The notes beneath the pieces were generated by a model that saw only the letters and a list, made by a program, of their open reading frames with translations, searched no databases and was not told where the DNA came from. The position numbers were made by a program, and so were the translations under genes. A stretch of 64,000 bases of DNA from positions 1 through 64,000 of the forward strand of contig NZ_JADKYB010000012.1 in the NCBI RefSeq assembly GCF_016918855.1. The letters are read 5' to 3'. This DNA comes from Actinacidiphila acididurans (GTDB lineage: Bacteria; Actinomycetota; Actinomycetes; Streptomycetales; Streptomycetaceae). Below are positions 9,848-19,192 of the stretch, piece by piece (position 1 is the stretch's first letter; every line of letters starts with the position of its first letter).

Positions 9848-11539
9848 TCAGCCTCTGCGGCCGCCGACCTGGTCGTCCGCGCCCGCCGAGGCACCACTCG
9901 CATCGGTGGGATCCGGACCGCTCGCCTGGGACGGTACCGGGGGGCCGCCGCGGGCGAGGTCGGCGTAGGCGTACAGCTCGGCGGGGCGGCAGCCCACCAT
10001 GGTGGCCACCAGGTGCCCGTCCGGGCGGATCAGCAGCACGAGGTGGGCGCTGGCTCCCGGATAGCTCTCGGTGACCAGCAGTTCCGCGCGGGTGGGCAGT
10101 GCCGCGACCGCGGAGGCCAGCCGGGGCATCAGGCCGGCGGTCAGCCAGTGGCGGCTCTCCCACACCCCGGTGCCGGGGGCGACCAGCACCACCACCAGCC
10201 CCCGCCCGAGCCGGTCCCGCAACCGTCCCACCGTGCCGTCCATCGCGGTCACCGGCACATCGCTGACGATCCCGCCCAGCGGTGTGTCGCACCCGCCGGT
10301 CAGCGGTGAAGGCCCGGATTTGCTGCCGGAACGCTGGGCGGGCAGCGTCAGGGGCGAGCGCGCGTACACCGAGGACGCCGCCGTTGCGCCGCGGCCGAGG
10401 TGACTGTCGGTCAGCATTTCGATCTGGCCGCGCCCGGATCCGGCCAGCAGGGTCTGCCGTACTGTCTGCCAGGCTCCGCTGGCCCGCAGCAGCGGCAGTG
10501 CCTGGTCGGTGGCGCGCAGTCGTACGCCCACCGCGCCGCGCCGTTCGGCTTCGTAACTGTTGAGGAGGAGTTTGGAGGCCCCGTCGTGCCAGGCCATGGA
10601 AAGTTTCCAGGAGAGATTCTCGGCGTCGCGGATGCCCTCCTCGATGCTTTGCGCCCCCAGTGCGCCCATCAGATGCGCCGCGTCCCCGGCGAGGAAGACC
10701 CGGCCGACCCGCCAGCGCCGGGCCAGCCGCTGATGCACGGAGTAGTCGGCCGAGCCGATCAGTTCGTAGGGCACCACCTCGCCGCACCAGGTGGTGAGGG
10801 TGGCGCGGAGTCGTTCGACCAGTGCGTCCGAGGTGAGTTGGCGGGTCTGCGCGGGCAGCAGCCAGTCCAGCCGCCACAGTCCGTCCGGCAGCGGGCGCGC
10901 GGTGATCTCCTGCCCGGCCGGCGCTCCTGGCGGGTCCCGGTGCAGCAAGGCCACGCCGGGCTCGGGGAGTTCGGCCTCGACCACGGCCACCGCGTGCCGG
11001 TCGACGGCGGTGCGGCCGGGGAACCGTACCCCCAGCAGCTTGCGGATCGTCGAGCGCGGACCGTCGCTGCCCACCAGGAAACTGCCGCGCCACCAGGTCT
11101 CGTGCTCGCCCCGGGTGTGCACCGAGACGCCGTGCGCGTCCTGCTCGATGGCGTCCACCCTGCAGCCCGTCACGACCCTGGCGGGGCCGCAGTTGAGCAG
11201 GGCGGCCCGCAGCCCGGCCTCCAGCCGGTGCTGGGCGATGTGCAGGGGGGCCTCGTCGGGGGAGGAGGTGAAGTCGATCCGCAGCATCTCCGTACGGCGG
11301 CGCAGCGTGCGCCAGCCCTGCCAGGTGGTGCCGTCGCGGCGGACCGCGCCGTAGCCGAGCCGCTCCAGCAGCGCGGTCGTCGCCGGCCCGAGTACCGCGG
11401 TGCGCGGCCGCCGCAGTCCTTCGGCGCTGGTCGGGGTCTCCGCCTCGTCGAACACGATGACGGGGACCTCACGGCGGGCCAGCGCGAGAGCGAGGGCTAG
11501 GCCAACCGGGCCCGCCCCCGCGACAATCACCGGGTCCAC
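9848..11539 (-). CDS. FAD-dependent aromatic monooxygenase
   Basis: This 563-residue flavoprotein is of the phenol/polyketide hydroxylase class (RdmE/PgaE-like). VIVAGAGPVGLALALALARR near the N-terminus is the GxGxxG FAD-binding fold. The GD motif FLVGSDGPRSTIRKLLG lies near residue 160 and FLAGDAAHLMGALGAQSIEEGIRDAENLSWKL, the second FAD motif, near residue 285. The C-terminal 180 residues form a thioredoxin-like domain as in phenol hydroxylases. The GTG start at 11539 is chosen because the nucleotide-binding strand begins immediately after it. The substrate is unknown; no polyketide or catabolic genes adjoin it. It diverges from the two-component system. Confidence 0.87.
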   Translation of the reverse strand: MDPVIVAGAGPVGLALALALARREVPVIVFDEAETPTSAEGLRRPRTAVLGPATTALLERLGYGAVRRDGTTWQGWRTLRRRTEMLRIDFTSSPDEAPLHIAQHRLEAGLRAALLNCGPARVVTGCRVDAIEQDAHGVSVHTRGEHETWWRGSFLVGSDGPRSTIRKLLGVRFPGRTAVDRHAVAVVEAELPEPGVALLHRDPPGAPAGQEITARPLPDGLWRLDWLLPAQTRQLTSDALVERLRATLTTWCGEVVPYELIGSADYSVHQRLARRWRVGRVFLAGDAAHLMGALGAQSIEEGIRDAENLSWKLSMAWHDGASKLLLNSYEAERRGAVGVRLRATDQALPLLRASGAWQTVRQTLLAGSGRGQIEMLTDSHLGRGATAASSVYARSPLTLPAQRSGSKSGPSPLTGGCDTPLGGIVSDVPVTAMDGTVGRLRDRLGRGLVVVLVAPGTGVWESRHWLTAGLMPRLASAVAALPTRAELLVTESYPGASAHLVLLIRPDGHLVATMVGCRPAELYAYADLARGGPPVPSQASGPDPTDASGASAGADDQVGGRRG

Positions 11540-11871
11540 GCAGGGACCCCGGGAAGAAGTGCGGTCACAAAGCGTATGCAACCCACTGCGAGTGCCCACG
11601 TCAAGCGACGTTCGCACGTCGGCGCGGTGCGGCGGCCGCACACGGGGCGCCTGCGACGCGTACCGGCTCGGTAACGGTCCGCGCCGTGAGCCGGTACCCC
11701 CTTGACGCACCCTGGTCCCATCGGCGTGGATTCCGTCCACAGGACAAACGAACAGCATCCGAAAACGCCGCGCGCCGCCGACCGCAACCGTACGGCAGGG
11801 CGCGGACGACTGTTCCGGCAGGGGCCCGGCAGGGGGTCGGGCCCGGACCGGGGATCAGGAGGAGGTGAGGC
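11540..11871. promoter_or_regulatory. divergent promoter region with 10-bp inverted repeat
   Basis: The 332-base gap between the monooxygenase gene and the response regulator contains GTACCGGCTC at 11660-11669 and GAGCCGGTAC at 11688-11697, a perfect 10-bp inverted repeat with an 18-base spacer. TTGACG at 11702-11707 is a good -35 for the response regulator, but no convincing -10 follows. The repeat may be the response regulator's own operator. Confidence 0.45.
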
Positions 11872-12648
11872 ATGCGGTTGTTGCTCGTCGAGGACGACGA
11901 CCGGGTCGCCGCCGCCCTCTCGGCGGTTCTCGGCAAGCACGGCTTCCACGTGCGGCACGCCCGCGGCGGCGAGGAGGCGATCGAGGCGCTGCTGCCCGAC
12001 CAGGGCCCGGGGTTCGACTGCGTGCTGCTCGACCTCGGCCTGCCCGACCAGGACGGCTTCGAGGTGTGCAGCCGGATCAGGCGGCTGACCGCCACCCCGG
12101 TGATCATGGTCACCGCCCGCGCCGACGTCCGCTCCCGCATCCACGGCCTCAATCTCGGCGCGGACGACTACGTCGTCAAGCCGTACGACACCGGCGAACT
12201 GCTCGCCCGGATCCACGCCGTGGCCCGCCGTCCCCCGCTCAGGACACCTGCCACCGGACCCACGGCGTCCGCGGGAACCGCCGCGCCGTCTGCGGGTGGA
12301 CCGGCCACCGCGCCGTACCCGCCGCAGGAAGCTGCGGCCGCCGAGCCCGCCGAAGTCCTGCTGCTCGGCCGGGTCGCCATCGAGCCCGCCACCCGTCAGG
12401 TGACCGTCGACGGCGCGCCCGTGGCGCTCACCCGGAAGGAATTCGACCTGCTCGCGCTGCTCGCCCAGCGGCCGGGCGTGGTCTTCCGCCGGGAGCAGAT
12501 CATCAGCGAGGTGTGGCGTACCGCGTGGGAGGGCACCGGCCGCACCCTGGAGGTCCATGTCGCCAGTCTGCGTGCCAAGTTGCGCACCCCGGCGATGATC
12601 GAGACGGTCCGCGGGGTCGGTTACCGGCTCGTGGTCCCGGCCGGCTGA
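11872..12648 (+). CDS. OmpR-family response regulator
   Basis: This 258-residue protein has a receiver domain at about residues 1-120 and a winged-helix DNA-binding domain at about 160-255. The acidic pocket is EDDD at 7-10, Asp54 in VLLDLGLPDQDG is the phosphoacceptor, and Lys in YVVKPYD completes the site. The winged helix is readable as KEFDLLALLAQ through RTLEVHVASLRAKL. The linker is unusually long and Pro/Ala-rich, about 45 residues. A strong GGAGGAGGTG ribosome binding site precedes the ATG. The sensor kinase gene follows after 20 bases, so the pair is one operon. The target genes are unknown; the neighbouring TAXI protein is the obvious candidate partner. Confidence 0.93.
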   Translation: MRLLLVEDDDRVAAALSAVLGKHGFHVRHARGGEEAIEALLPDQGPGFDCVLLDLGLPDQDGFEVCSRIRRLTATPVIMVTARADVRSRIHGLNLGADDYVVKPYDTGELLARIHAVARRPPLRTPATGPTASAGTAAPSAGGPATAPYPPQEAAAAEPAEVLLLGRVAIEPATRQVTVDGAPVALTRKEFDLLALLAQRPGVVFRREQIISEVWRTAWEGTGRTLEVHVASLRAKLRTPAMIETVRGVGYRLVVPAG

Positions 12649-12668
12649 CCGGCGGGGCAGGCCGGCAC

Positions 12669-14141
12669 GTGCGCAATCGACTCCTCCCGCTGCTCATCGC
12701 GCTGATGGCAGGCGTTCTGCTGGCCCTCGGCTTCCCGCTCGCCGCGAGCGAGGCCGCGTCCCAGCAGCAGCGCGTCGTGGTCGACCGGATCGACGACACC
12801 ACCCGGTTCGCCGCGCTCGCCCAGTTCGTGACCGCCCGCGACGAGCAGACCGCCGTCACCACGGACGACGTCGAACGGCTGCACACCCTGCGCACCGAAC
12901 TCGATCGTTACCAGCAGCTCTACGGCATCCGGGCCGGCGTCTTCTACCGCGACCGGACCGCCATGGCCACCGCCCCCGCGAACTGGCGGCTGCCCACCCA
13001 CGGCGAACTCTCCGACTCCTACTACTCCGCGCTGCTCGGCCGCCGCGCCCACGACCCGAACCAGATCTGGCCCTGGCAGCACCGCACCCTCGCCATCTCC
13101 TCGCCCATCGTGCGCGACGGCGACGTGGTCGCGGTGGTCGTCACCGACTCGCCGACCGGCGCCCTGCGCACCCGCATCCTGCGCGGCTGGCTGGTGCTGG
13201 CCGCCGGTGAACTCGCCGCGATGGCCGTGGCCGTGCTGTTCGCCGTACGTCTCACCGCCTGGGTGCTGTTGCCCGTCGCCCGTCTGGACCGGGTCACCCA
13301 CGACATCGCGACCGGCAGGATGACCTCCCGGGTCGAGGCGGCCGGCGGACCGCCCGAACTGCGCCGCCTGATCCTGTCGTTCAACGAGATGGCCGACAAC
13401 GTCGAGGAAGTCCTCGACCAGCAGCGCGCTTTCGTCGCCAACGCCTCCCACCAGCTGCGCAACCCCTTGTCCGCGCTCCTGCTGCGCGTCGAACTCCTCG
13501 GCCTGGAACTGCCGGCCGGACACACCGAGGCCGAGTCGGTCAAGGAGGAGGGCCATCGCCTCGCCCAGGTGCTGGACGACCTGCTGGGGCTGGCCGTTGC
13601 GGAGAGCGGCGCCGAGAGCGGCGACAGCCACCGGGCCGTCACGGACATCGTCGAGCTGGTACGTACCCGGGTGGCTGCCTGGCGGCCGGCGGGGGAGCGG
13701 GCCGGCACGGCGGTGGAGTTCACCGAACCCCCGGACCCGGGCGCGGCCACCGGCTGGGCCGACCCGGTGGCACTGTCCAGCGCGCTGGACGCCGTCATGG
13801 ACAACGCGATCAAGTTCACGGCCGGCTCCGCGAAGGACGGAGCGGGGGCGGCCGGGAGGAACGGTGAGGGGGTGTCTGTACGGATCGCCGCGGACGACGA
13901 CCACGTGCTGATCACGGTCGCCGACAGCGGTCCGGGCCTCACCGACGAGGAACTGGCCCGCATAGGCGACCGCTTCTGGCGCAGCAACCGGCACCAGAAC
14001 GTGCAGGGCTCGGGCCTGGGCCTGTCGATCGCCCGCACCCTCATCGGCCAAGGAGGCGGCGCGATCGTCTTCGACCGCCGCGAGCCGCACGGCCTGGAAG
14101 TCACGCTGAAGGTGCCGCGGCGGGCGCCGGTGCGGGTGTGA
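12669..14141 (+). CDS. sensor histidine kinase
   Basis: This 490-residue inner-membrane kinase pairs with the preceding response regulator. There is a first membrane segment at about residues 5-25 (LLPLLIALMAGVLLALGFPL), an extracytoplasmic sensor of about 145 residues, a second membrane segment (GWLVLAAGELAAMAVAVLFAV), a HAMP linker, and an H-box ANASHQLRNPLSALLLR with the phosphorylated His near residue 261. The ATPase domain follows with N box DAVMDNAIKF, G1 VADSGPGLT and G2 GSGLGLSIA. The GTG start is 20 bases after the regulator stop. The sensor domain resembles none that I can name. The gene converges on the TAXI gene with an 82-base gap. Confidence 0.93.
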   Translation: MRNRLLPLLIALMAGVLLALGFPLAASEAASQQQRVVVDRIDDTTRFAALAQFVTARDEQTAVTTDDVERLHTLRTELDRYQQLYGIRAGVFYRDRTAMATAPANWRLPTHGELSDSYYSALLGRRAHDPNQIWPWQHRTLAISSPIVRDGDVVAVVVTDSPTGALRTRILRGWLVLAAGELAAMAVAVLFAVRLTAWVLLPVARLDRVTHDIATGRMTSRVEAAGGPPELRRLILSFNEMADNVEEVLDQQRAFVANASHQLRNPLSALLLRVELLGLELPAGHTEAESVKEEGHRLAQVLDDLLGLAVAESGAESGDSHRAVTDIVELVRTRVAAWRPAGERAGTAVEFTEPPDPGAATGWADPVALSSALDAVMDNAIKFTAGSAKDGAGAAGRNGEGVSVRIAADDDHVLITVADSGPGLTDEELARIGDRFWRSNRHQNVQGSGLGLSIARTLIGQGGGAIVFDRREPHGLEVTLKVPRRAPVRV

Positions 14142-14223
14142 AGGCGGGCACGAACGCGGGCGTGAACGCGGATGTGAAGGCAAGCTTGAAGGAAACCCGC
14201 GGCTGAAGGCCGGTGGTGAATCG
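14142..14223. repeat. degenerate short repeats between convergent genes
   Basis: The 82 bases between the kinase stop and the TAXI gene contain loose copies of a GAACGCGG(G/A)(C/T)GTGAA unit followed by GTGAAGG and TTGAAGG. This looks like decaying sequence. No hairpin terminator is evident. Confidence 0.3.
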
Positions 14224-15249
14224 TTACGGCTTGACCGACCGGTAGTAGCGGGCCGCGCCCACGTGCAGAGGCAGCGGGTCGGTGAAGACGGCCGTGCGCA
14301 GGTCGACGAGCTGCGCCGCGTGCACCTTCTTGCCGATCGCGTCCCTGCTGTCGATGACGGCCCGGGTGAGCCGCTGGACCAGCCCGGCATCGGCACGGTC
14401 GGTGGTGACCAGCAGGTTCGCCACCGCGATGGTGGCGACGGCCTGGCCGCCCTGGGCCTTGGGGTAGGCGTCGGCCGGCATCACCGCCTGCCGGTAGTAC
14501 TGCATCCGCGGACCCATGGCGTGCAGCCGTCCCACCAGGTCGCCGAGCTGCACCAGCCTGATCCGGGCCACCGGTGTGGCCATCGCGGTCACCGCCGCGG
14601 TGGGCAGGCCGCCGGACCAGAAGAAGGCGTCCAGGCGCCCGCTCAGCAGCATCGCCGGCGCCTGGTCGATGCCGACCGGGTACGCCGTGATGTCCTTGGC
14701 GATGTCCAGGCCGGCGGCGGTGAGCAGCCGGCGTGTGATCAGGTTCACCCCGGAGCCCGCCTGACCCACGCCCACGCGCAGTCCCCGCAGGTCACGGGCG
14801 GACCGTACTTTCGAATCGCGGGGCACTACGAGCTGCATGTAGTCGTCGTAGAGCCGGGCGCAGGCCCGCAGGTCGCCCTTGCCGGGCCCCTGGTAGTCGG
14901 CCACGGCGTCCGCGGCCGCGATGGTGAAGTCGGACCGGCCCGAGACCACCCGCTCGATGTTGTCGACCGAGCCCGCGGTGTGCACCAGCCGTACGTCCAC
15001 CCCGGGCAGCGCGGTGACCAGGTCCGATTTGAGCAGCACCCCGTACTTCTCGTAGACGCCGTCGGCGACCCCGGTGGCGAACGAGATCGGCCGGTGCGGA
15101 TACGAAGGGCCGTCCGAGGGGAGCACCCACCACAGCCCCAGGGCCAGCGCGGACCCCGAGGCCAGGGCGATCTGCACCGCGCGCCGCCGCCCCACCCGGC
15201 CGGAGAGGGCGGCGTCGGCCGCGCGCCCGTCGGGGTGAGGTGCTTCCAT
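14224..15249 (-). CDS. TAXI-family solute-binding protein, orphan
   Basis: This 341-residue protein is a TAXI (TRAP-associated extracytoplasmic immunogenic) solute receptor, normally the periplasmic-binding part of a TRAP carboxylate importer. After GRRRAV comes one hydrophobic segment at about residues 22-45, an uncleaved anchor or signal peptide without a lipobox Cys. TAXI landmarks are [16 protein letters not shown], the [13 protein letters not shown] segment, [15 protein letters not shown] and [16 protein letters not shown]. No TRAP membrane subunits lie nearby. Its position tail-to-tail with a two-component system suggests that it may present a ligand to the sensor kinase instead. It could equally serve a permease elsewhere. 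Confidence 0.85.
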   Translation of the reverse strand: MEAPHPDGRAADAALSGRVGRRRAVQIALASGSALALGLWWVLPSDGPSYPHRPISFATGVADGVYEKYGVLLKSDLVTALPGVDVRLVHTAGSVDNIERVVSGRSDFTIAAADAVADYQGPGKGDLRACARLYDDYMQLVVPRDSKVRSARDLRGLRVGVGQAGSGVNLITRRLLTAAGLDIAKDITAYPVGIDQAPAMLLSGRLDAFFWSGGLPTAAVTAMATPVARIRLVQLGDLVGRLHAMGPRMQYYRQAVMPADAYPKAQGGQAVATIAVANLLVTTDRADAGLVQRLTRAVIDSRDAIGKKVHAAQLVDLRTAVFTDPLPLHVGAARYYRSVKP

Positions 15250-15322
15250 GCCCCGGGATCCTGCCAGCGGGGACGGGCCCGGCGAAAGCCCCGGTCCGGC
15301 GAAAGCCCGCGCCCGGGCCGCC

Positions 15323-15328
15323 TACCCT
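15323..15328 (+). promoter_or_regulatory. putative leaderless -10 of miaB
   Basis: TACCCT ends six bases before the miaB ATG and no Shine-Dalgarno sequence is present, the geometry of a leaderless transcript. No -35 is evident. Confidence 0.4.
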
Positions 15329-15334
15329 TGTCGC

Positions 15335-16852
15335 ATGAGCAGCAGTGACCGGAGCCGGACTGTGGGCGGCAAGCGAAGCTATGAGATCCGCACCTACGGG
15401 TGCCAGATGAACGTCCACGATTCCGAACGGCTGGCCGGCCTCCTCGAGGACGCCGGTTACGTGCGCGCCGCCGAGGGGGACGACGGGGCGGACGTCGTGG
15501 TGTTCAACACCTGCGCCGTGCGCGAGAACGCCGACAACCGCCTCTACGGCAACCTCGGGCAGCTCGCGCCGAAGAAGACCACCCGGCCCGGTATGCAGAT
15601 CGCCGTGGGCGGCTGCCTCGCGCAGAAGGACCGCGACACCATCGTCAAGCGCGCCCCCTGGGTCGACGTGGTCTTCGGCACCCACAACATCGGTCAGCTC
15701 CCGGTGCTGCTGGAGCGGGCTCGGATCGCCGAAGAGGCCCAGGTCGAGATCGCTGAGTCGCTGGAGACCTTCCCCTCCACGCTGCCGTCGCGGCGCGAGT
15801 CGGCGTACGCCGCCTGGGTCGCGATCTCGGTCGGCTGCAACAACACCTGCACCTTCTGCATCGTGCCGGCGCTGCGCGGCAAGGAGAAGGACCGGCGCCC
15901 GGGCGACGTCCTCGCCGAGGTCGAGGCGCTGGTCGCCGAGGGCGTCGTCGAGGTCACCCTGCTCGGCCAGAACGTCAACGCCTACGGCTCCGACATCGGC
16001 GACCGCGAGGCCTTCGGCAAGCTGCTGCGCGCCACGGGCGGCGTCGAGGGGCTGGAGCGGATCCGCTTCACCTCGCCGCACCCGCGCGACTTCACCGACG
16101 ACGTCATCGCCGCCATGGCCGAGACGCCCACGGTGATGCACCAGCTCCACATGCCGCTGCAGTCCGGCTCCGACCGCGTCCTGCGCGCGATGCGCCGCTC
16201 CTACCGGCAGGATCGTTACCTCGGCATCATCGACAAGGTGCGGGCCGCCATGCCGGACGCCGCGATCACCACCGACATCATCGTGGGCTTCCCCGGCGAG
16301 ACCGAGGAGGACTTCGAGCAGACGCTGCACGTGGTGCGCGAGGCCCGGTTCGCCCAGGCGTTCACCTTCCAGTACAGCAAGCGGCCCGGCACGCCCGCCG
16401 CCGAGATGGACGGCCAGATCCCCAAGGCCGTCGTGCAGGAACGGTACGAGCGGCTGGTCGCCCTCCAGGAGGAGATCTCCTGGGCGGAGAACAAGAAGCA
16501 GGTCGGCCGCACGCTCGAGGTGCTGGTCGCCGAGGGCGAGGGCCGCAAGGACGACGCCACGCACCGCCTGTCCGGCCGCGCCCCCGACAACCGTCTGGTC
16601 CACTTCACCCCGCCGGCCGAACCGGTCCGCCCGGGCGACATGGTCACCGTCGAGATCAGCTACGCCGCCCCGCACCACCTGCTGGCGCAGGGCCCGGCGC
16701 TCGCCGTCCGCCGCACCCGGGCCGGCGACGCGTGGGAGCTGCGCAACGCCGCCCCGCCCGCCCCCAAGGGCGTCATGCTCGGCATCCCGACGATCGGGGC
16801 GCCGGCTGCGGCCGCCGAGCCCGCGGTGGGCGGCTGCGCGGTCCCGAGCTGA
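15335..16852 (+). CDS. miaB: tRNA-2-methylthio-N6-dimethylallyladenosine synthase MiaB
   Basis: This 505-residue radical SAM methylthiotransferase adds the 2-methylthio group to i6A37 in tRNA, completing the modification begun by MiaA, encoded 1.3 kb downstream. The N-terminal MTTase domain carries [12 protein letters not shown] and NTCAVRENA with its cluster-binding cysteines. The radical SAM motif is CNNTCTFC near residue 168, and a C-terminal TRAM domain ends at about residue 475. The last 30 residues ([15 protein letters not shown] to VGGCAVPS) are a Streptomyces-type tail. ATG 15335 is chosen because [11 protein letters not shown] follows after the usual short lead and a -10-like TACCCT lies just upstream. 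Confidence 0.96.
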   Translation: MSSSDRSRTVGGKRSYEIRTYGCQMNVHDSERLAGLLEDAGYVRAAEGDDGADVVVFNTCAVRENADNRLYGNLGQLAPKKTTRPGMQIAVGGCLAQKDRDTIVKRAPWVDVVFGTHNIGQLPVLLERARIAEEAQVEIAESLETFPSTLPSRRESAYAAWVAISVGCNNTCTFCIVPALRGKEKDRRPGDVLAEVEALVAEGVVEVTLLGQNVNAYGSDIGDREAFGKLLRATGGVEGLERIRFTSPHPRDFTDDVIAAMAETPTVMHQLHMPLQSGSDRVLRAMRRSYRQDRYLGIIDKVRAAMPDAAITTDIIVGFPGETEEDFEQTLHVVREARFAQAFTFQYSKRPGTPAAEMDGQIPKAVVQERYERLVALQEEISWAENKKQVGRTLEVLVAEGEGRKDDATHRLSGRAPDNRLVHFTPPAEPVRPGDMVTVEISYAAPHHLLAQGPALAVRRTRAGDAWELRNAAPPAPKGVMLGIPTIGAPAAAAEPAVGGCAVPS

Positions 16853-16930
16853 TTTCGGGCGCCGCGTACGCCTGACGGGACGGCTCCGGCCGACTCCTTG
16901 TGACGGGCGGCGCCGGGTAGTGTGGCGATC

Positions 16931-17674
16931 ATGCTCGTCGCCGCTGCCGTGTGCCCGTGTCCGCCCCTGCTGGTGCCCGAAGTGGCGGCGGGGGCCGCGC
17001 CCGACCTGGACGAGCTGCGGGCCGCCTGCGCCGACGCCGTCGGTGTGCTGGCCGCCTCCCGGCCGGACCGCCTGGTGGTCGTCGGGCCGGCGACCGAGTC
17101 GCGCACGGGCGAGTTCGAGCAGGGTTCACCGGGCTCGTTCCGGGAGTTCGGGGTGCCGCTGGACGTCTCCCTCGGTGCGTCCCTCGGTGCGGCCACACCC
17201 GCTTCCGACGGCCCGGCTTCCGACGTCACGGGCCTACGTGTCCTGCCGCCGTCGTTGGCCGTCGCCGGCTGGCTGCTGCGCGGCTGGAGCGGCGCGCCCG
17301 TGTACGGACTCGGTGTCGCCGAGGACCTGGCGCCCCAGGCGTGCGTTGCTCGGGGCCAGGAACTCGGCCGGGCCGACGGCCGGGTCGCACTGCTGGTCAT
17401 GGGCGACGGCAGCGCCTGCCGTACGGTCAAGGCGCCGGGCTACCTCGACGAGCGCGCCGAACCCTTCGACGCCGCTGTCGCCGCCGCGCTGGGCGCCGCC
17501 GACCACTCGGCCCTCGCCGGCCTGGACGCCGGGCTGGCAGCCGAACTGAAGGCCGCAGGCCGCGCGCCCTGGCAGATCCTTGCCGGAGCGGCCGAGAGCG
17601 CGGGCCTTACGGGCGAACTCCTCCACCAGGCCGTGCCCTACGGCGTGGCCTACTTCGTCGCGACCTGGACGTGA
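16931..17674 (+). CDS. LigB-like class III extradiol dioxygenase fold protein
   Basis: This 247-residue protein resembles the class III extradiol dioxygenase subunit B-like proteins that sit between miaB and miaA in many actinobacteria. The N-terminus MLVAAAVCPCPPLLVPEV and the VVVGPATES strand fit that fold. The His/Glu iron ligands of true LigB enzymes are not clearly conserved: the first His of the usual hPHPP motif is replaced by Cys-Pro. I therefore doubt that it is an active dioxygenase. ATG 16931 is preferred over GTG 16922 because TAGTGT at 16918-16923 would place the transcript start at or just before it. It converges on the small antitoxin-like gene. Confidence 0.7.
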   Translation: MLVAAAVCPCPPLLVPEVAAGAAPDLDELRAACADAVGVLAASRPDRLVVVGPATESRTGEFEQGSPGSFREFGVPLDVSLGASLGAATPASDGPASDVTGLRVLPPSLAVAGWLLRGWSGAPVYGLGVAEDLAPQACVARGQELGRADGRVALLVMGDGSACRTVKAPGYLDERAEPFDAAVAAALGAADHSALAGLDAGLAAELKAAGRAPWQILAGAAESAGLTGELLHQAVPYGVAYFVATWT

Positions 17675-17708
17675 GTCCGGACGCCCTGCCCGGGTCTTGA
17701 GCCCCGGA

Positions 17709-17939
17709 TCAGGATGAGCCCTCGCCGCCGCCCTGGTTGCCGAAATCGTCCATGGAGCCCTTGGCCTTGTCCGCGCCCGAGTCGATCTGGTCGCTGTGCT
17801 TCCCACCGGTCTTGGAGTCGGCGGACTGTGCGCCCCTGTCGATCCCGGAGTCGATCTGGTCGTCGTGCTCACGCGCGGTGTCCGCGGCCTTGTCCTTCGA
17901 CATTCCGAGCTTGCCCTTGAGCGTGTCCATGAAGCTCAT
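17709..17939 (-). CDS. small antitoxin-like protein (MT0933/Rv0909 type)
   Basis: This 76-residue hydrophilic protein begins MSFMDTLKGKLGMSKDKAAD, the signature of the actinobacterial antitoxin-like family related to Rv0909 and MT0933. The segment DQIDSG occurs twice, at about residues 27-32 and 50-55, within a repeated (H/S)DDQIDSGxDxAxGxxD-like unit. It is probably disordered. GAAGGTG lies just upstream of the ATG. No toxin gene is adjacent, and in Streptomyces such proteins often occur alone, so the antitoxin label describes the family rather than demonstrating a toxin-antitoxin pair. Confidence 0.72.
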   Translation of the reverse strand: MSFMDTLKGKLGMSKDKAADTAREHDDQIDSGIDRGAQSADSKTGGKHSDQIDSGADKAKGSMDDFGNQGGGEGSS

Positions 17940-18180
17940 GTGGCACCTTCTCTCGCATTCCTTCGAAGATGGCGGCCCACTCAGGGTTCATAACGCGCAT
18001 ACCGCCACAAACCCCTCACGCCTCCCGACAATACTCGCGCCGGCTGCCCCGCGCGCCCGCAATCGCACCTCGGCCTAAGTCCCTTGCTCACCGGCTCGTC
18101 CGGGCCGCCGGGCGGGAGAAGCCCTTCAGGAGACCTGGCGGGATTTGGGAGACCTCGCGGGAGAAGAGGAGACTGATCGG

Positions 18181-19095
18181 GTGAAGAACCGTGTCATCGC
18201 CGTCGTCGGCCCCACCGCGGCCGGAAAGTCCGACCTGGGTGTCGCCCTGGCGAAGACCTTCGGCGGTGAGGTGATCAACGCCGACTCCATGCAGCTCTAC
18301 CGCGGCATGGACATCGGCACCGCCAAGCTCGCTCCGGCCGAGCGCGACGGCGTCCCGCATCACCTCCTGGACATCTGGGACGTCACCGAGACCGCCAACG
18401 TCGCCGACTACCAGCGCCTCGCCCGCGCCGAGATCGACCGCCTGCTCGCCGCCGGCTGCGTCCCCGTCCTCGTCGGCGGCTCCGGCCTGTACGTTCGCGC
18501 CGCCCTCGACGTCCTGGAGTTCCCCGGCACCGACCCCGCCGTGCGCGCCCGGCTGGAGGATGAACTCCGCGCCCTCGGCTCCGGCGCCCTGCACACCCGA
18601 CTGGCCGCCGCTGACCCCGAGGCCGCCCGCGCGATCCTGCCCAGCAACGGCCGCCGCATCGTGCGCGCCCTGGAGGTCATCGAGATCACCGGCCGGCCCT
18701 TCACCGCCAACCTCCCCAGCCACGAATCGGTCTACGACACGGTGCAGATCGGCGTGGACGTGCCCCGCCCGGAACTCGACGACCGCATCACCCGTCGTGT
18801 GGACCGCATGTGGGACGCCGGCCTCGTCGCTGAAGTCCGCACCCTGGAGGCCGCCGGCCTGCGCGACGGACTCACCGCCTCCCGCGCCCTCGGCTACCAG
18901 CAGATGCTCGCCGCCCTCGCCGGCGAGTGCACCGAGCAGGAGGCACGCGCCGAAACCGTACGCGCCACCAAACGCTTTGCCCGCCGCCAGGATTCGTGGT
19001 TCCGCCGTGACCCGCGCGTGCGCTGGCTCACCTCGCGCGGCCAGGAACTCACCGACGACGCGCTGACGTTGCTCCGGGAAGCGGTCACAGCCTGA
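18181..19095 (+). CDS. miaA: tRNA dimethylallyltransferase MiaA
   Basis: This 304-residue enzyme transfers a dimethylallyl group from DMAPP to A37 of tRNAs reading codons that begin with U, making the substrate for MiaB. The P-loop GPTAAGKSD is at residues 10-18. NADSMQLYRGMDIGTAK and VPHHLLDIWDVTE are family motifs, and GGSGLYVRAALD and the C-terminal RQDSWFRRDPRVRW are conserved. The GTG start at 18181 follows GAGGAGA and lies just before the first beta strand. The length is typical. A membrane protein gene and dapF follow on the same strand. Confidence 0.96.
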   Translation: MKNRVIAVVGPTAAGKSDLGVALAKTFGGEVINADSMQLYRGMDIGTAKLAPAERDGVPHHLLDIWDVTETANVADYQRLARAEIDRLLAAGCVPVLVGGSGLYVRAALDVLEFPGTDPAVRARLEDELRALGSGALHTRLAAADPEAARAILPSNGRRIVRALEVIEITGRPFTANLPSHESVYDTVQIGVDVPRPELDDRITRRVDRMWDAGLVAEVRTLEAAGLRDGLTASRALGYQQMLAALAGECTEQEARAETVRATKRFARRQDSWFRRDPRVRWLTSRGQELTDDALTLLREAVTA

Positions 19096-19192
19096 TCACG
19101 TGATGGCATCGGGACGCTCCGGTACCACTGAGCCGGCCTTCGCCCGTGCCATCATCAGAATCGAGCTACGGTGTCGGAGATCGGGAGGGCGC

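Noticed and set aside
14142-14223. A tandem repeat array or transposon scar after the histidine kinase gene
   Set aside because: The repeats are short, imperfect and have no flanking target duplication; they look like drift in a convergent gap.
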